Shown: positions 1 to 8,678, numbered from the stretch's first letter. The stretch: DNA of 64,000 bases from Mucilaginibacter paludis DSM 18603 (GCF_000166195.2 NZ_CM001403.1:1116001-1180000), one strand, 5' to 3'. Made by a program: numbers and translations. Notes: a model not told the origin generated them from the sequence alone.

Positions 1-1
1 T

Positions 2-1222
2 CCGGCCCGCAGGGATGTGGTAGCCGCTGTGCGCCAGGCATTATTAGCCACCGTTAAAGAAAACAACGAGGCACGTGGTGTTCTTTTAAGCTGGATAAAA
101 AACGAAACCGAAAAAAATAAAGATCGCTTTAACTCTAAATTATTTACTGATACGCCTTACAGTCCGCTTAAGGTGCCCGTTGTTGCAGCAGCATATGCCG
201 ACGACGCCCGGACAGTTGATGGCCGCGAGGTTTTAAACGCCTGCTTTGATACCAACTTTACGCGCGACAAAACTATTGTTGCTTTTGGTGAAGATGTAGG
301 CGCCATTGGCGATGTAAACCAAGGCTTTGCAGGCTTGCAAGCCAAATACAGCGATTTACGGATTGCTGATACCGGCATCCGCGAAGCTACCATTATTGGG
401 CAGGGTATGGGCCTGGCCATGCGTGGCTTACGCCCCATTGCCGAGATACAGTACCTGGATTACCTGATGTATGCCATGAACGTTTTAAGCGACGATCTGG
501 CCAGTTTAAGCTACCGTACCTTTGCCGGCCAAAAGGCCCCGCTTATTGTGCGCACGCGCGGCCACAGGCTCGAAGGGATATGGCACTCGGGTTCGCCGCT
601 TGGTTTTATTTTAAATGCCTTACGTGGCATACACATTTGCGTACCCCGCAACATGACACAGGCCGCCGGTATGTACAACACCCTGCTGCGTGGCGATGAG
701 CCCGCGCTGGTAATTGAATGCCTTAACGGCTACCGCCTGAAAGAAAAATTGCCAGCCAACGTGGGTGATTTTACCGTGCCACTGGGCAAAGCCGAAATTT
801 TGCGCCAGGGCAGCGATATCACGGTGATATCCTACGGCTCAACATTACGCATGGTACAGGAAGCGGCAGCCGACCTGGAAGCGATAGGTATTAACATTGA
901 AATTATTGACCCGCAAACGCTGTATCCTTTTGATCTGGACCACATCTGCGCCGAATCGTTAAAGAAAACTAACAAACTTTTAATTGTTGACGAGGATGTA
1001 CCCGGCGGAGCATCGGCCTACATACTGCAACATATTTTAGAAGTACAGAACGGCTACTACCATTTAGATGGCCAGCCCTGTACCCTGACAGCCAAACAGC
1101 ACCGCCCTCCCTACGGCTCCGATGGCGACTACTTTAGCAAACCATCGCACGAGGATATTGTTGAAACCATCTACAACATCATGGGCGAAACCAACCCTGA
1201 TCGATATCCGGCTATTTATTGA
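2..1222 (+). CDS. 2-oxoacid dehydrogenase E1 component, beta-domain part (5' end outside window)
   Basis: The reading frame is open to the left edge, so only the last ~406 codons are present. The visible part carries a transketolase pyrimidine-binding domain (GEDVG near the start, then the thiamine-diphosphate glutamate in GIREA and a GQGMGLAM stretch) followed by a transketolase C-terminal domain (VISYGS, DPQTLYPFD). This is the beta half of a branched-chain 2-oxoacid or pyruvate dehydrogenase E1, which decarboxylates a 2-oxoacid with thiamine diphosphate and passes the acyl group to E2. The ~70 residues before the domain look like a linker rather than a start, which suggests an alpha-beta fusion as is common in Bacteroidota. 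Substrate preference cannot be told from this part. Confidence 0.85.
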   Translation, partial: PARRDVVAAVRQALLATVKENNEARGVLLSWIKNETEKNKDRFNSKLFTDTPYSPLKVPVVAAAYADDARTVDGREVLNACFDTNFTRDKTIVAFGEDVGAIGDVNQGFAGLQAKYSDLRIADTGIREATIIGQGMGLAMRGLRPIAEIQYLDYLMYAMNVLSDDLASLSYRTFAGQKAPLIVRTRGHRLEGIWHSGSPLGFILNALRGIHICVPRNMTQAAGMYNTLLRGDEPALVIECLNGYRLKEKLPANVGDFTVPLGKAEILRQGSDITVISYGSTLRMVQEAAADLEAIGINIEIIDPQTLYPFDLDHICAESLKKTNKLLIVDEDVPGGASAYILQHILEVQNGYYHLDGQPCTLTAKQHRPPYGSDGDYFSKPSHEDIVETIYNIMGETNPDRYPAIY

Positions 1223-1699
1223 GTTACTGGTTGGTGAGTTATTGGTTATGGAGTTACTGAGTTATTGGGTTAATAGGTTATTAAGTTATTGGATGAATCA
1301 TTAATGGTTATTGAGCAATTAGATGATTGGTTATTGGGTTAATAGGTTACTGGATAATTGTTAATGATTTTTTATTGGTTATTGAATAATGTGAGAGGAC
1401 CCAACCAAAAGCAAAACCAACATCCCAAAACAAAATTTAATTGAATTCGCCTTCCTTGCGAAAATAAATATACACAACGGCTATTTTACGATAAAAAATA
1501 GCCGTTTCTGATTTCAAAACAGCGGTCTTTTAGTTTAGCCCCACCTAACCCCATGATGAAAAGTCAATAATGAAGTAACCAATAACTAAATAACCAATAA
1601 CCTATTAACTGAATAACCAATAACTAAATAACCAATAACCTAATAACAAATAACTGAATAACCAATAACCTAATAACTCAGTAACCCAATAACCAATAA
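1223..1699. repeat. Intergenic region of degenerate GTTATTGG phrase repeats in inverted halves
   Basis: No gene here. From 1223 to about 1395 the sequence is many imperfect copies of a phrase like GAGTTATTGGGTTAATAG. From about 1573 to 1702 the same phrase appears in reverse complement (TAACCAATAACCTAATAAC). The halves could pair into a very long, imperfect cruciform or RNA stem between the convergent dehydrogenase and symporter genes. A related short piece lies at about 10606-10640. Confidence 0.8.
1476..1506 (+). terminator. Hairpin, candidate bidirectional terminator
   Basis: A perfect 12-bp stem (AACGGCTATTTT at 1476-1487, its complement at 1495-1506) with a 7-base loop lies between two convergent genes. 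The run of U after the stem is weak, so termination is inferred from position and shape. Confidence 0.5.
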
Positions 1700-3073
1700 C
1701 TACTCCTCCATCTCCCCTTCCCACTTGCTCACAACGGCGGTGGCCATGGCATTGCCTAATACGTTGGTTGCCGAGCGGCCCATGTCCAGCAGCGGGTCAA
1801 TCCCAATTAGCAGGGCCAGGCCGGCTTCGGGGATATTAAAGGCCGAAATGGTTCCGGCAATCACTACCAGCGATGCACGGGGCACACCAGCTATTCCTTT
1901 GCTGGTGAGCATCAGGATGAGCAGCATGGTAAATTGCTGGGCGGTAGAAAGGTGAATATTATACGCTTGCGCGATAAACAGGGAGGCAAACGTCATGTAC
2001 ATCATGGAGCCGTCCAGGTTAAAGGAGTAGCCTAAAGGCAGTACAAAGCTTACAATTTTATCCTTACAGCCAAATCGTTCCAGTTCAATTAATACACGCG
2101 GGTAGGCGGCCTCACTGGTTGATGTGCCGAAGGCTATCAGCATGGCATCCTTAATGCTGCTCACCAAGGTAAACACACGTTTTTTGAGCACCACAAAACC
2201 AGCCATGATAATAATGAGCCACAGTAACAACAGGCCCGAATAAAACTCACCAATAAAAATGGCGTAGGTTGATAATATCCCTAAACCCTGTTTGGCTACT
2301 ATAGCTGTTATAGCTCCAAATACAGCCAGGGGTGCCAGCTTCATTACGTAGCCGGTAATCTTCATAATTACATGTGCTATGGCATCCATGGCTTTAATAA
2401 CTATTAAACCCTGCGCTCCTACGGCAGCGGTGGCCACACCAAAAAATATGGCGAATACCACAATCTGCAAAATCTCGTTATTGGCCATGGCTTCAATAAA
2501 ACTTTTAGGCACCACGTGGTTCATAAACTCTTTGAGCGAAAGGGCGCTTTTTTTAATATCCGTACCCAAATGGCTATCGGGCAAGGGGATGTGCATGTGG
2601 CTGCCCGGCTGGTACAGGTTAACCAATACCATACCCACTAAAAGCGATATGAGTGTAGCACTGATAAACCAAAGCATTGTTTTACCGCCAATGCGGCCTA
2701 CGGCACTAATATCGCCAACTTTAGCTACTCCAACCACCAGCGTAGTAAATACCAGCGGCGCTACAATCATTTTAATGAGGCGTAAAAATATATCGCTCAA
2801 AATGGTAAAGCCTTCCAGTTTATCCTCGCGGATGGTATCGTTCTCTTTCCTTATTTTCAGTTGAGCCGATCTTTGCACTTTTAAATCTTTATAATCGGCA
2901 AGGGTAGTATCTTTCAATAAAACAATCCGGTTATCCAGCGTTTTAATAGTAGCCTCGGCGTTGGCTAACCTGTCGTTATAAGGTTTAAGCACGGTGATAT
3001 TATAAATATACCCGGCAACTACGCCTGCCACTAAAGCTATAAAAATGAAAAGTGTAAGTTTGTTTTTAGGCAT
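1700..3073 (-). CDS. Dicarboxylate/amino acid:cation symporter (DAACS/GltP-DctA family)
   Basis: A 457-residue inner-membrane sodium- or proton-coupled transporter. Family hallmarks are visible: the serine/threonine-rich hairpin (GTSTSEAAYPR) and the NLDGS motif, a variant of NMDGT, in the unwound transmembrane helix, followed by a GVPRAS loop. The likely substrate is a C4-dicarboxylate or glutamate/aspartate; the exact one cannot be told. Unusual is a polar stretch of ~60 residues between the first membrane helix (~9-28) and the next, with heptad-like spacing (ANAEATIKTLDNRIVLL), predicted to form a coiled coil. It stands alone on its strand and converges on the upstream dehydrogenase gene. 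Confidence 0.88.
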   Translation of the reverse strand: MPKNKLTLFIFIALVAGVVAGYIYNITVLKPYNDRLANAEATIKTLDNRIVLLKDTTLADYKDLKVQRSAQLKIRKENDTIREDKLEGFTILSDIFLRLIKMIVAPLVFTTLVVGVAKVGDISAVGRIGGKTMLWFISATLISLLVGMVLVNLYQPGSHMHIPLPDSHLGTDIKKSALSLKEFMNHVVPKSFIEAMANNEILQIVVFAIFFGVATAAVGAQGLIVIKAMDAIAHVIMKITGYVMKLAPLAVFGAITAIVAKQGLGILSTYAIFIGEFYSGLLLLWLIIIMAGFVVLKKRVFTLVSSIKDAMLIAFGTSTSEAAYPRVLIELERFGCKDKIVSFVLPLGYSFNLDGSMMYMTFASLFIAQAYNIHLSTAQQFTMLLILMLTSKGIAGVPRASLVVIAGTISAFNIPEAGLALLIGIDPLLDMGRSATNVLGNAMATAVVSKWEGEMEE

Positions 3074-3130
3074 ATGGGTAGTTTTATAAAGGTCTAAAAC
3101 TACAACTAATTACTATTTTGTTGAAATTTT

Positions 3131-3137
3131 AAAGGAG
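3131..3137 (+). promoter_or_regulatory. Strong Shine-Dalgarno sequence (AAAGGAG)
   Basis: AAAGGAG lies 4-5 bases before the ATG at 3141. Such purine-rich sites are uncommon in this group and support this start codon. Confidence 0.6.
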
Positions 3138-3140
3138 TAT

Positions 3141-3668
3141 ATGGGTATTAAACAATACGGCTTACAGGAAATAAAGAAGGAACTACAGCAAATTAACGGT
3201 AAACAAGCGGTAGAGATTTGTTTGCGCATGGCGCGATATAAAAAAGAGAATAAAGAATTGCTGGCCTATTTATTATTTGATGCCGATGATGAATTATCCT
3301 TTGCCGAAAACTTTAAACAGGATATTGGCTTACAGATGAGTCAGGTACCATCGTTAAGCTACCAGGCTGCCAAGGTTTTACGTAAAATACTAAAGCAAAT
3401 TACCAAGTATGCTAAATTTACCGGATCGAAACAGGTTGAAGTAGAACTGCTCATCAGCTTTAGCCGAAACTACCTGGAATATGTTGACAGGCGCACATCC
3501 TACAAACCACTCCGGATTATCCTGATCAAGCAACTCGAAAAAACAAAAAAAGCGATTGCAAAGCTGCACGAAGACTTGCAGTTTGATTATAACCTCGAAT
3601 TTGATAATTTGCTTAACGATGCTATTCAACATTTACCCTGGCTGCATAAAGATGAACTGATGTTGTAA
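3141..3668 (+). CDS. Conserved hypothetical protein, helical
   Basis: A 175-residue protein with no signal peptide or membrane helix. It is rich in Lys, Glu and Leu and appears all-helical, with no motif I recognise. The start is supported by a Shine-Dalgarno sequence. It lies 43 bp upstream of an ECF sigma factor gene on the same strand, so the three genes 3141-4789 may be one transcript, and it diverges from the symporter gene. No function is assigned. Confidence 0.65.
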   Translation: MGIKQYGLQEIKKELQQINGKQAVEICLRMARYKKENKELLAYLLFDADDELSFAENFKQDIGLQMSQVPSLSYQAAKVLRKILKQITKYAKFTGSKQVEVELLISFSRNYLEYVDRRTSYKPLRIILIKQLEKTKKAIAKLHEDLQFDYNLEFDNLLNDAIQHLPWLHKDELML

Positions 3669-3711
3669 CATTTTTTAGGGCAGTGCATCTAAACTTAAAT
3701 TAACTAACAAC

Positions 3712-4209
3712 GTGTCGAGCAAAGAAGCGGTTTTCAAGCAAATATTTGAAGCTAATTCAAAAAAGATTTTCCATTTATGCTACGGTTATACCGGCGATGA
3801 CGACGCTGCGAACGACCTGCTTCAGGAAACTTTTTTGAAGGTTTGGCAAAATCTTGATAAGTTTAGAAACCAGGCCATGATATCTACCTGGATATACCGC
3901 ATTGCCGTTAATACTTGTTTAACTTATTTACGATCGGAAAAGCGACAGGCCAAAGAGGAGTTGACACCGCTGATAGCAGATACCAGGCGCGAGGAGTTTA
4001 GCGAAAAAAACGAACAGGTGGCGCTACTCTATAAATGCATCTCCAAACTGGAAGAATCGGAAAGGATTATTATTACTATGGTATTAGACGAATTACCTTA
4101 TCCGGAAATTGCCGATATATCGGGCATATCAGAAGGCAACCTACGGGTTAAAATTTATCGTATCAAACAAAAATTGACAGATTTATATAACCACTATGAA
4201 AGACTTTGA
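3712..4209 (+). CDS. RNA polymerase ECF sigma factor
   Basis: A 165-residue sigma-70 family member with a GTG start. Region 2 (~residues 10-75) contains the DDDAANDLLQETFLKVW stretch that binds core polymerase and the -10 element. Region 4 (~110-160) ends with a helix-turn-helix (LPYPEIADISGISEGNLRVK). It would direct polymerase to a small regulon. The last 14 bases overlap the start of the next gene, a membrane protein that is the natural candidate for a signalling or anti-sigma partner. Confidence 0.9.
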   Translation: MSSKEAVFKQIFEANSKKIFHLCYGYTGDDDAANDLLQETFLKVWQNLDKFRNQAMISTWIYRIAVNTCLTYLRSEKRQAKEELTPLIADTRREEFSEKNEQVALLYKCISKLEESERIIITMVLDELPYPEIADISGISEGNLRVKIYRIKQKLTDLYNHYERL

Positions 4210-4789
4210 GCATTTAATGACGGTTTGGCAAAACCAGCCCGTTAAGGAGCAGCTTTCTGTGGATGAGGCGCTCAAACAGGTAAAGAAGGGGATGAGTGGG
4301 TTAAGGCTGAAAACCATGCAGGGCATCATAGGCATATCAATAGCGTTAGCCGTAATTGTGATCTCGTTATTGTTTGCCGTATTTACCTCATGGGCAAGTT
4401 ATATTGGCTTATTAGCGCTGATCATCGGCATGAGCATTTATCTTTCTTTACAAATTGGAGACTACCGCACCATCTCGAGCCACGACCCTACCATCGACCC
4501 GGTTAAGTATTTAGATACCCTTAAAATTTATCAAAAACGCAGGGCCTATCTATACGACAGGTTTTACTATATCTACGCCGCCATTATTACCATTGGTATA
4601 GGCTTTTACACCGTTGAGGCGCTTGAAGGCAAGGCACTTTTAGTTAAACTGGTTTACTATGCCTTAACTACCGCCTTCATTGTATTTTGTTCCCTCTTCC
4701 TGAAAGACAGGATCATCAGCAATGAAAAAGAAAAAGTAAAGTTGATTATTGAAAAACTGGAGCGATTGAAAGATCAGTTTGAAGGATAG
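4196..4789 (+). CDS. Four-helix membrane protein, candidate sigma-factor partner
   Basis: A 197-residue protein with a cytoplasmic N-terminal part (~40 residues) and two pairs of hydrophobic helices (about residues 42-80 and 125-168), ending in a charged tail. It overlaps the upstream ECF sigma gene by 14 bp, so the two are translationally coupled. The layout fits an anti-sigma-like membrane regulator, but no zinc-binding anti-sigma motif (HxxxCxxC) is visible. The role is inferred from position only. Confidence 0.6.
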   Translation: MKDFEHLMTVWQNQPVKEQLSVDEALKQVKKGMSGLRLKTMQGIIGISIALAVIVISLLFAVFTSWASYIGLLALIIGMSIYLSLQIGDYRTISSHDPTIDPVKYLDTLKIYQKRRAYLYDRFYYIYAAIITIGIGFYTVEALEGKALLVKLVYYALTTAFIVFCSLFLKDRIISNEKEKVKLIIEKLERLKDQFEG

Positions 4790-5293
4790 TGTTAAGTAAA
4801 AAAAACAGGGATGACGTTTGAACCTTATGGATTACCAAGCGCAGATAGCAAAAGTGCGCAAAGGCCTGACTGCACGCCGGGCCGGGTTTGGCCTGTAGGT
4901 GGAAGGATCGGGCAGTCTTGATTTTTTTGGTTACTTTTTGTATCAAGACAAAAAGTAACAAGCCCTTCCCGCGGCGATTGAGCGGGACGATATTGTAAGT
5001 TAAGAATACTGCTTGTCGGAGAAAAAATAGCACATTGACAATCAGCGCACCGAATATGATGGATACTTACCGCTTTTAAAAGGTCCCTCCTCGCGTCGGG
5101 ATAACATGATGGAGAGCAAAATACAACCATTTTTTTAGCTCCGTCAGGTGCTACCCTATCCTCCGGCAATAATCATAATTAAAACATCACCGGCGAAAAA
5201 ATTTGATCGCGCACATCAATACAAACAAAAAAACGTGTTGGCCTTCACCAACACGCATCAAAAAGGCACCTCACCTTAATTAATCAACACAAA
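4790..5293. repeat. Dispersed repeat family 1, copy 1, in a gene-free interval
   Basis: The part at about 4808-5044 is one of three copies in the window of a ~240-390 bp element. Its conserved ends are GGATGACGTTTGAACC and TAAGAATACTG, and its core is GACTGCACGCCGGGCCGGG followed by GGATCGGGCAGTC. The other copies are at 39100-39340 (opposite strand) and 61691-62075. Open frames inside it are not genes. The rest of the interval shows nothing recognisable except the terminator at 5226-5255. Confidence 0.8.
5226..5255 (-). terminator. Rho-independent terminator of the 5294-5689 gene
   Basis: On the minus strand an 8-bp perfect stem (CGTGTTGG/CCAACACG) with a 6-base loop is followed by eight U residues, about 40 bases after the stop codon of the secreted-protein gene. 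Confidence 0.85.
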
Positions 5294-5689
5294 TTACTGC
5301 TTACTGGCAAAACTCTTGAGCTTTTCTTTCATTTCGGCCTCATATTGCTGGTACAACTTATACTGGTCGGCGGTTAGCGCGGTTTTCAGGTCGGCATCCT
5401 TTGCTTTTTGGATAGACATAGCCTGGCGAAATTTCGCCATCCGGCCGCCGTCGCCTTTAAGTATCGGGTCGAACTGAAGGGCGTATTTAAGGTTAATAGC
5501 CTGTACCTTTACTACCTGGTTGGTATCCAGCTGTAGCTTAGTTTTCATTAATGTAGTTTGGTAAGCGGCCCTTTGCTCGGGGGTTTTACTTTTAAGCGCC
5601 TGGGCTGCATCCTGCGCCAGCGTTGCCTGGGCCATAAATAACATGGCTACCGCTAAATAGGCTGTTAAACGATGAATTGCTTTTTTCAT
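5294..5689 (-). CDS. Small secreted helical protein (Spy/CpxP- or DUF4890-like)
   Basis: A 131-residue protein with a clear signal peptide (~1-25, ending ATLAQ) and a mature part made of charged helices with TPEQRA and LTADQYKLY segments, the pattern of Spy/CpxP-like or DUF4890-type periplasmic proteins in Bacteroidota. Such proteins are thought to act in envelope stress or as small chaperones; that role is by analogy only. It has its own terminator and appears monocistronic. Confidence 0.6.
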   Translation of the reverse strand: MKKAIHRLTAYLAVAMLFMAQATLAQDAAQALKSKTPEQRAAYQTTLMKTKLQLDTNQVVKVQAINLKYALQFDPILKGDGGRMAKFRQAMSIQKAKDADLKTALTADQYKLYQQYEAEMKEKLKSFASKQ

Positions 5690-5808
5690 GATTTGTTGGT
5701 TTGTTAAATATATTAGTTTTTACTACGATATGGAATAATTTGTACCGCTGTTAAGCATCAACGCAGCCTTGTTACCACCTAAAAAATGTGATGGTGATTG
5801 GATTGAAA

Positions 5809-6021
5809 CTAATGGCGAACTATCACTACCCGCCTGGCCGCAACGGGCCGCGCAACTACAGCGGGCCTAACAACTACACGGCGTACCGGTGCTACTACTA
5901 CTGGCCTACGCGTAACTACTACTACACGCCGGGCCGGAGCTGCAACTAATACGCGTGTTTGAGCCTGGGCATCAATGCCGCTTGCAAAGACCAGGGCAAC
6001 AATCAGAATGATCTTTTTCAT
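5809..6021 (-). CDS. Very basic Arg/Val-rich secreted small protein
   Basis: A 70-residue protein with a good signal peptide (~1-21, ending AQAQ). The mature ~49 residues are almost only Val, Arg, Ala and Pro, in repeated units such as ARRVVVV and RPVVVAP. I count 12 Arg and no acidic residue. The alternating basic/hydrophobic pattern suggests a membrane- or polyanion-binding peptide, or a low-complexity wall component. I know no family for it. It lies just downstream of the hydroxylase gene on the same strand. Confidence 0.55.
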   Translation of the reverse strand: MKKIILIVALVFASGIDAQAQTRVLVAAPARRVVVVTRRPVVVAPVRRVVVRPAVVARPVAARRVVIVRH

Positions 6022-6047
6022 AGGTTTTTTATGTGTGTTAAAAATTG

Positions 6048-6929
6048 TTATTGATTAACCGATAGATAGACAGCAGGCAAAGCCTCTGGTTTTCCGGAAC
6101 GGGACGAAACGCCGGTGTTGGTGGGTGAAGGGGCTGTAGGGCTGGGCGAAGCGCTATCTGTTTTAATAATATGGCCCGGTTTAAACCAGCTGATGAAGCC
6201 CCACAAGTTGAGTTTAAAAGGGTTATAGCTTAAAAAACCGGTGGTTAGGCCATAGTTCACCTTTTCTGTTTCAGGTTGATAGGTGTTAAAAAGCCGGTCC
6301 CAGATGATGAGCACGCCGCCAAAATTTTTATCGATATAAATAGGGTTCATGCCATGATGCACCCGGTGCGATGATGGCGTATCTAATACCTTTTCTACCA
6401 CACCCAGGGTACCTACCGCCTCGGTATGCAAAAAAAACTGGTAGGCCAGGTTGAGCGCGTACGACAGGACGATATAATCGGTAGGCAGCCCGAGCAATGC
6501 CGCCGGAATAAAAAACAGCGGACTAATGATGGCCGAAAACCAGTTGAGGCGATAAGCCGCCGTTAAGTTAAGGCGCATAGCCGAGTGATGGATAAGATGA
6601 AAGGCCCACAAGGGTTTCCAGCTATGCGATACGCGGTGGAACCAATAGTAAATAAAGTCGGCGGTGATAAAGGTGAGTACAAACACCCAACCATTATGCG
6701 GCAGTTTAACCGGCGCTAATTTTGCAAAAACACCCAGCAGAGCCAACTGGTAACCCGCAAAAAAGTATTTGGAGAGCTGAAAGCCGACAAAAACCGACAG
6801 GTTTGAAAGTGTTTCTTTCACTTGGTAAGCGCCGATATTTTTGCGCCAGCTCCAGATGATCTCGGCAGTAATTAAGCCGAACAGAAATAGCAGGATATAA
6901 ATAGAGTATGGGCCAAATTGATGTTGCAT
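6048..6929 (-). CDS. Sterol desaturase / fatty acid hydroxylase superfamily membrane enzyme
   Basis: A 293-residue integral membrane di-iron enzyme. The histidine clusters that bind the two irons are all visible: HRVSH (~residue 103), HLIHH (~116), a lone HTE (~170) and HRVHH (~189). They sit between hydrophobic helices as in the ERG3/fatty acid hydroxylase family, which hydroxylates or desaturates lipid chains using oxygen. The C-terminal ~35 residues are Ser/Pro-rich and probably disordered. The lipid substrate cannot be told. Confidence 0.88.
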   Translation of the reverse strand: MQHQFGPYSIYILLFLFGLITAEIIWSWRKNIGAYQVKETLSNLSVFVGFQLSKYFFAGYQLALLGVFAKLAPVKLPHNGWVFVLTFITADFIYYWFHRVSHSWKPLWAFHLIHHSAMRLNLTAAYRLNWFSAIISPLFFIPAALLGLPTDYIVLSYALNLAYQFFLHTEAVGTLGVVEKVLDTPSSHRVHHGMNPIYIDKNFGGVLIIWDRLFNTYQPETEKVNYGLTTGFLSYNPFKLNLWGFISWFKPGHIIKTDSASPSPTAPSPTNTGVSSRSGKPEALPAVYLSVNQ

Positions 6930-7036
6930 GATGTTGCATTTTTATGCGTGCCTTAACTAACACAGCATAAAATTGAGCAACAAAAGAATGATTAGGCTGC
7001 CTGAACCCGGCGAAACTGAAAAACCAGGGGGTGAAG

Positions 7037-7116
7037 CGTATCAGCGGTTCATCCAGGCCTTAAACTCGGGCGTGCGTACCTTGCTGATCAGGATGCGCTC
7101 GGTAGGTTCGGGCTTA
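7037..7116. repeat. 80-bp direct repeat, left copy (copy of a response-regulator gene end)
   Basis: These 80 bases are identical to 8599-8678, which holds the 3' end of the LytTR response regulator gene (antisense here). The two copies bracket the surface-protein gene at 7322-8323. Confidence 0.95.
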
Positions 7117-7321
7117 CACCCTTGTAATACGACAGTGGTTGATGATAAACTGGGAGAGATCTGTGTTTCAATACGGGTGCCTGTACTGACCAAGAAGGCT
7201 CCATCCAAAGCTCAAAAAAATAAATGATTGTGCCCTAATAAAGGGAAAGCGACAAGATGCAGGCCGGTTAAGACATTTAACTGGATAGATACCGGCCCGC
7301 ATATTTGCGTCAATAAAAAGA

Positions 7322-8323
7322 TTATTTTTGCTGAATACTGCTCAAGCTATTAACTTTCTTAATTAGTTGATTAATCTGCGCTTGTTGTTTCTTTGATGTA
7401 CTCTGTTGTGTGGTAATGGTTGCATTTTGCTTTTGGAGTTGTTTATCTTTTTGAATAAGGTATAACGTTAACTCTTCAACTTTCTGCAACAAAAGTTGAT
7501 TCATCTTTCCCAAATCCAAACCCTCCTTAGCTGCTTGTTCAGCAGAGGGAACATTGGGCAAATGATGGTTTTCTTTAAGGTATATGTAAAGGTTGTTTAA
7601 AGATGTTAATTTGTAATCATCGTTAAAAACATAATCAGCCAGTGGTCCATTAAGATCCACTTTAACGCTTTGCGCATGGATGGTGCCTTTTACAGTCAAT
7701 TTTTCATCCGGCACTGCTGTCCCTATGCCCACGTTGCCTGCAAAATAATTATTATTGGTTGTACCGTTAAAAAATGCAGTTCCTCCCATACTTGCGCCAT
7801 GAGAGTTTACATAACTATCCAAATCAGTTTTATAAGAATATGTCGGTCCATTTGTTTGCTGATAAGGCAAAGCATTCTGTATCCCATCGTACACTGTCAC
7901 ATTAGGGTTAGCAGGCGCATTAACATAATAGGTTGTGGAGCCACCTTTAATCCAGATAACAATTACCTGATTGTTGCTGCTGGTTGAACAGTCCATCCAA
8001 CCAGCAATAAAGGCTGTATTTGTAACCTGATTGTTTTGTTGGATATCGGCATCAATAAAATTTGACCCATTGCCCCAACTGGTTACATGAAACCTGAACT
8101 TAGCTATCATACTACCACGCCACGTTGCATCTAAATGGACACTCGACCGTCCAATTTCCAATTCCGTGGCTTTGTCATTGGCCCAATAAACATCCGTAAA
8201 CACGACAGGATAAAATTTATCACCATCGCCCTGTACTGTAAAACTGGCGAAATATTGGGCAAAGCTAACTTTCGATACTGTCAAAATAAACAGAACGATA
8301 ACGATAGAAGCGATTTTTTTCAT
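7322..8323 (-). CDS. Secreted surface protein with tail-fibre-like C-terminal segment
   Basis: A 333-residue protein with a signal peptide (~1-22). A beta-rich N-terminal part (~25-200) precedes a GNVGIGT motif and a conserved Bacteroidota/phage tail-fibre-type segment (HLPNVPSAEQAAKEG, residues ~250-270). It ends in a heptad-repeat coiled coil (~285-330, Gln/Lys/Leu-rich). Such C-termini usually drive trimerisation or act as self-processing chaperones, but no catalytic dyad is claimed here. Base composition is visibly more AT-rich than the neighbouring genes, and the gene lies between the two copies of an 80-bp duplication, so it may be an insertion. Confidence 0.7.
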   Translation of the reverse strand: MKKIASIVIVLFILTVSKVSFAQYFASFTVQGDGDKFYPVVFTDVYWANDKATELEIGRSSVHLDATWRGSMIAKFRFHVTSWGNGSNFIDADIQQNNQVTNTAFIAGWMDCSTSSNNQVIVIWIKGGSTTYYVNAPANPNVTVYDGIQNALPYQQTNGPTYSYKTDLDSYVNSHGASMGGTAFFNGTTNNNYFAGNVGIGTAVPDEKLTVKGTIHAQSVKVDLNGPLADYVFNDDYKLTSLNNLYIYLKENHHLPNVPSAEQAAKEGLDLGKMNQLLLQKVEELTLYLIQKDKQLQKQNATITTQQSTSKKQQAQINQLIKKVNSLSSIQQK

Positions 8324-8598
8324 GATAGGTTTGATTACTTATGTTGGTTATTAGTTATTCTTTCTCATCTGCCTGCGAAACAAATAATCAAAATCCGGCA
8401 GCTATCCACGCCACATTTTTACGACTTGTAATTTTTGTATAGTGCGACTTATAATCACGCTATGTTATATAGATATGTCGTTTCTTTATATTCTTGATAT
8501 TCTATACTATTTAATATCAAATCTACCGACTTCAAAAGTTTAAGACTACAATAGCTCAAAAAATATTTTGCGATTGCTTGCGCTGCCTACAGATCAAA

Positions 8599-8678
8599 CG
8601 TATCAGCGGTTCATCCAGGCCTTAAACTCGGGCGTGCGTACCTTGCTGATCAGGATGCGCTCGGTAGGTTCGGGCTTA
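8599..8678. repeat. 80-bp direct repeat, right copy (original, within response regulator gene)
   Basis: Identical over 80 bases to 7037-7116. This copy is the functional 3' end of the LytTR regulator gene, stop codon included, so it is the likely original. Confidence 0.95.

Noticed and set aside
4746..5169. Two minus-strand frames of 95 and 114 codons
   Set aside because: They lie inside dispersed repeat family 1, are not kept in its other copies and show no protein features.
6973..7227. 84-codon frame with a TTG start
   Set aside because: Its centre is the 80-bp duplicated, antisense end of the LytTR gene, the start codon is weak and the translation has no family character. Better explained as a by-product of the duplication.
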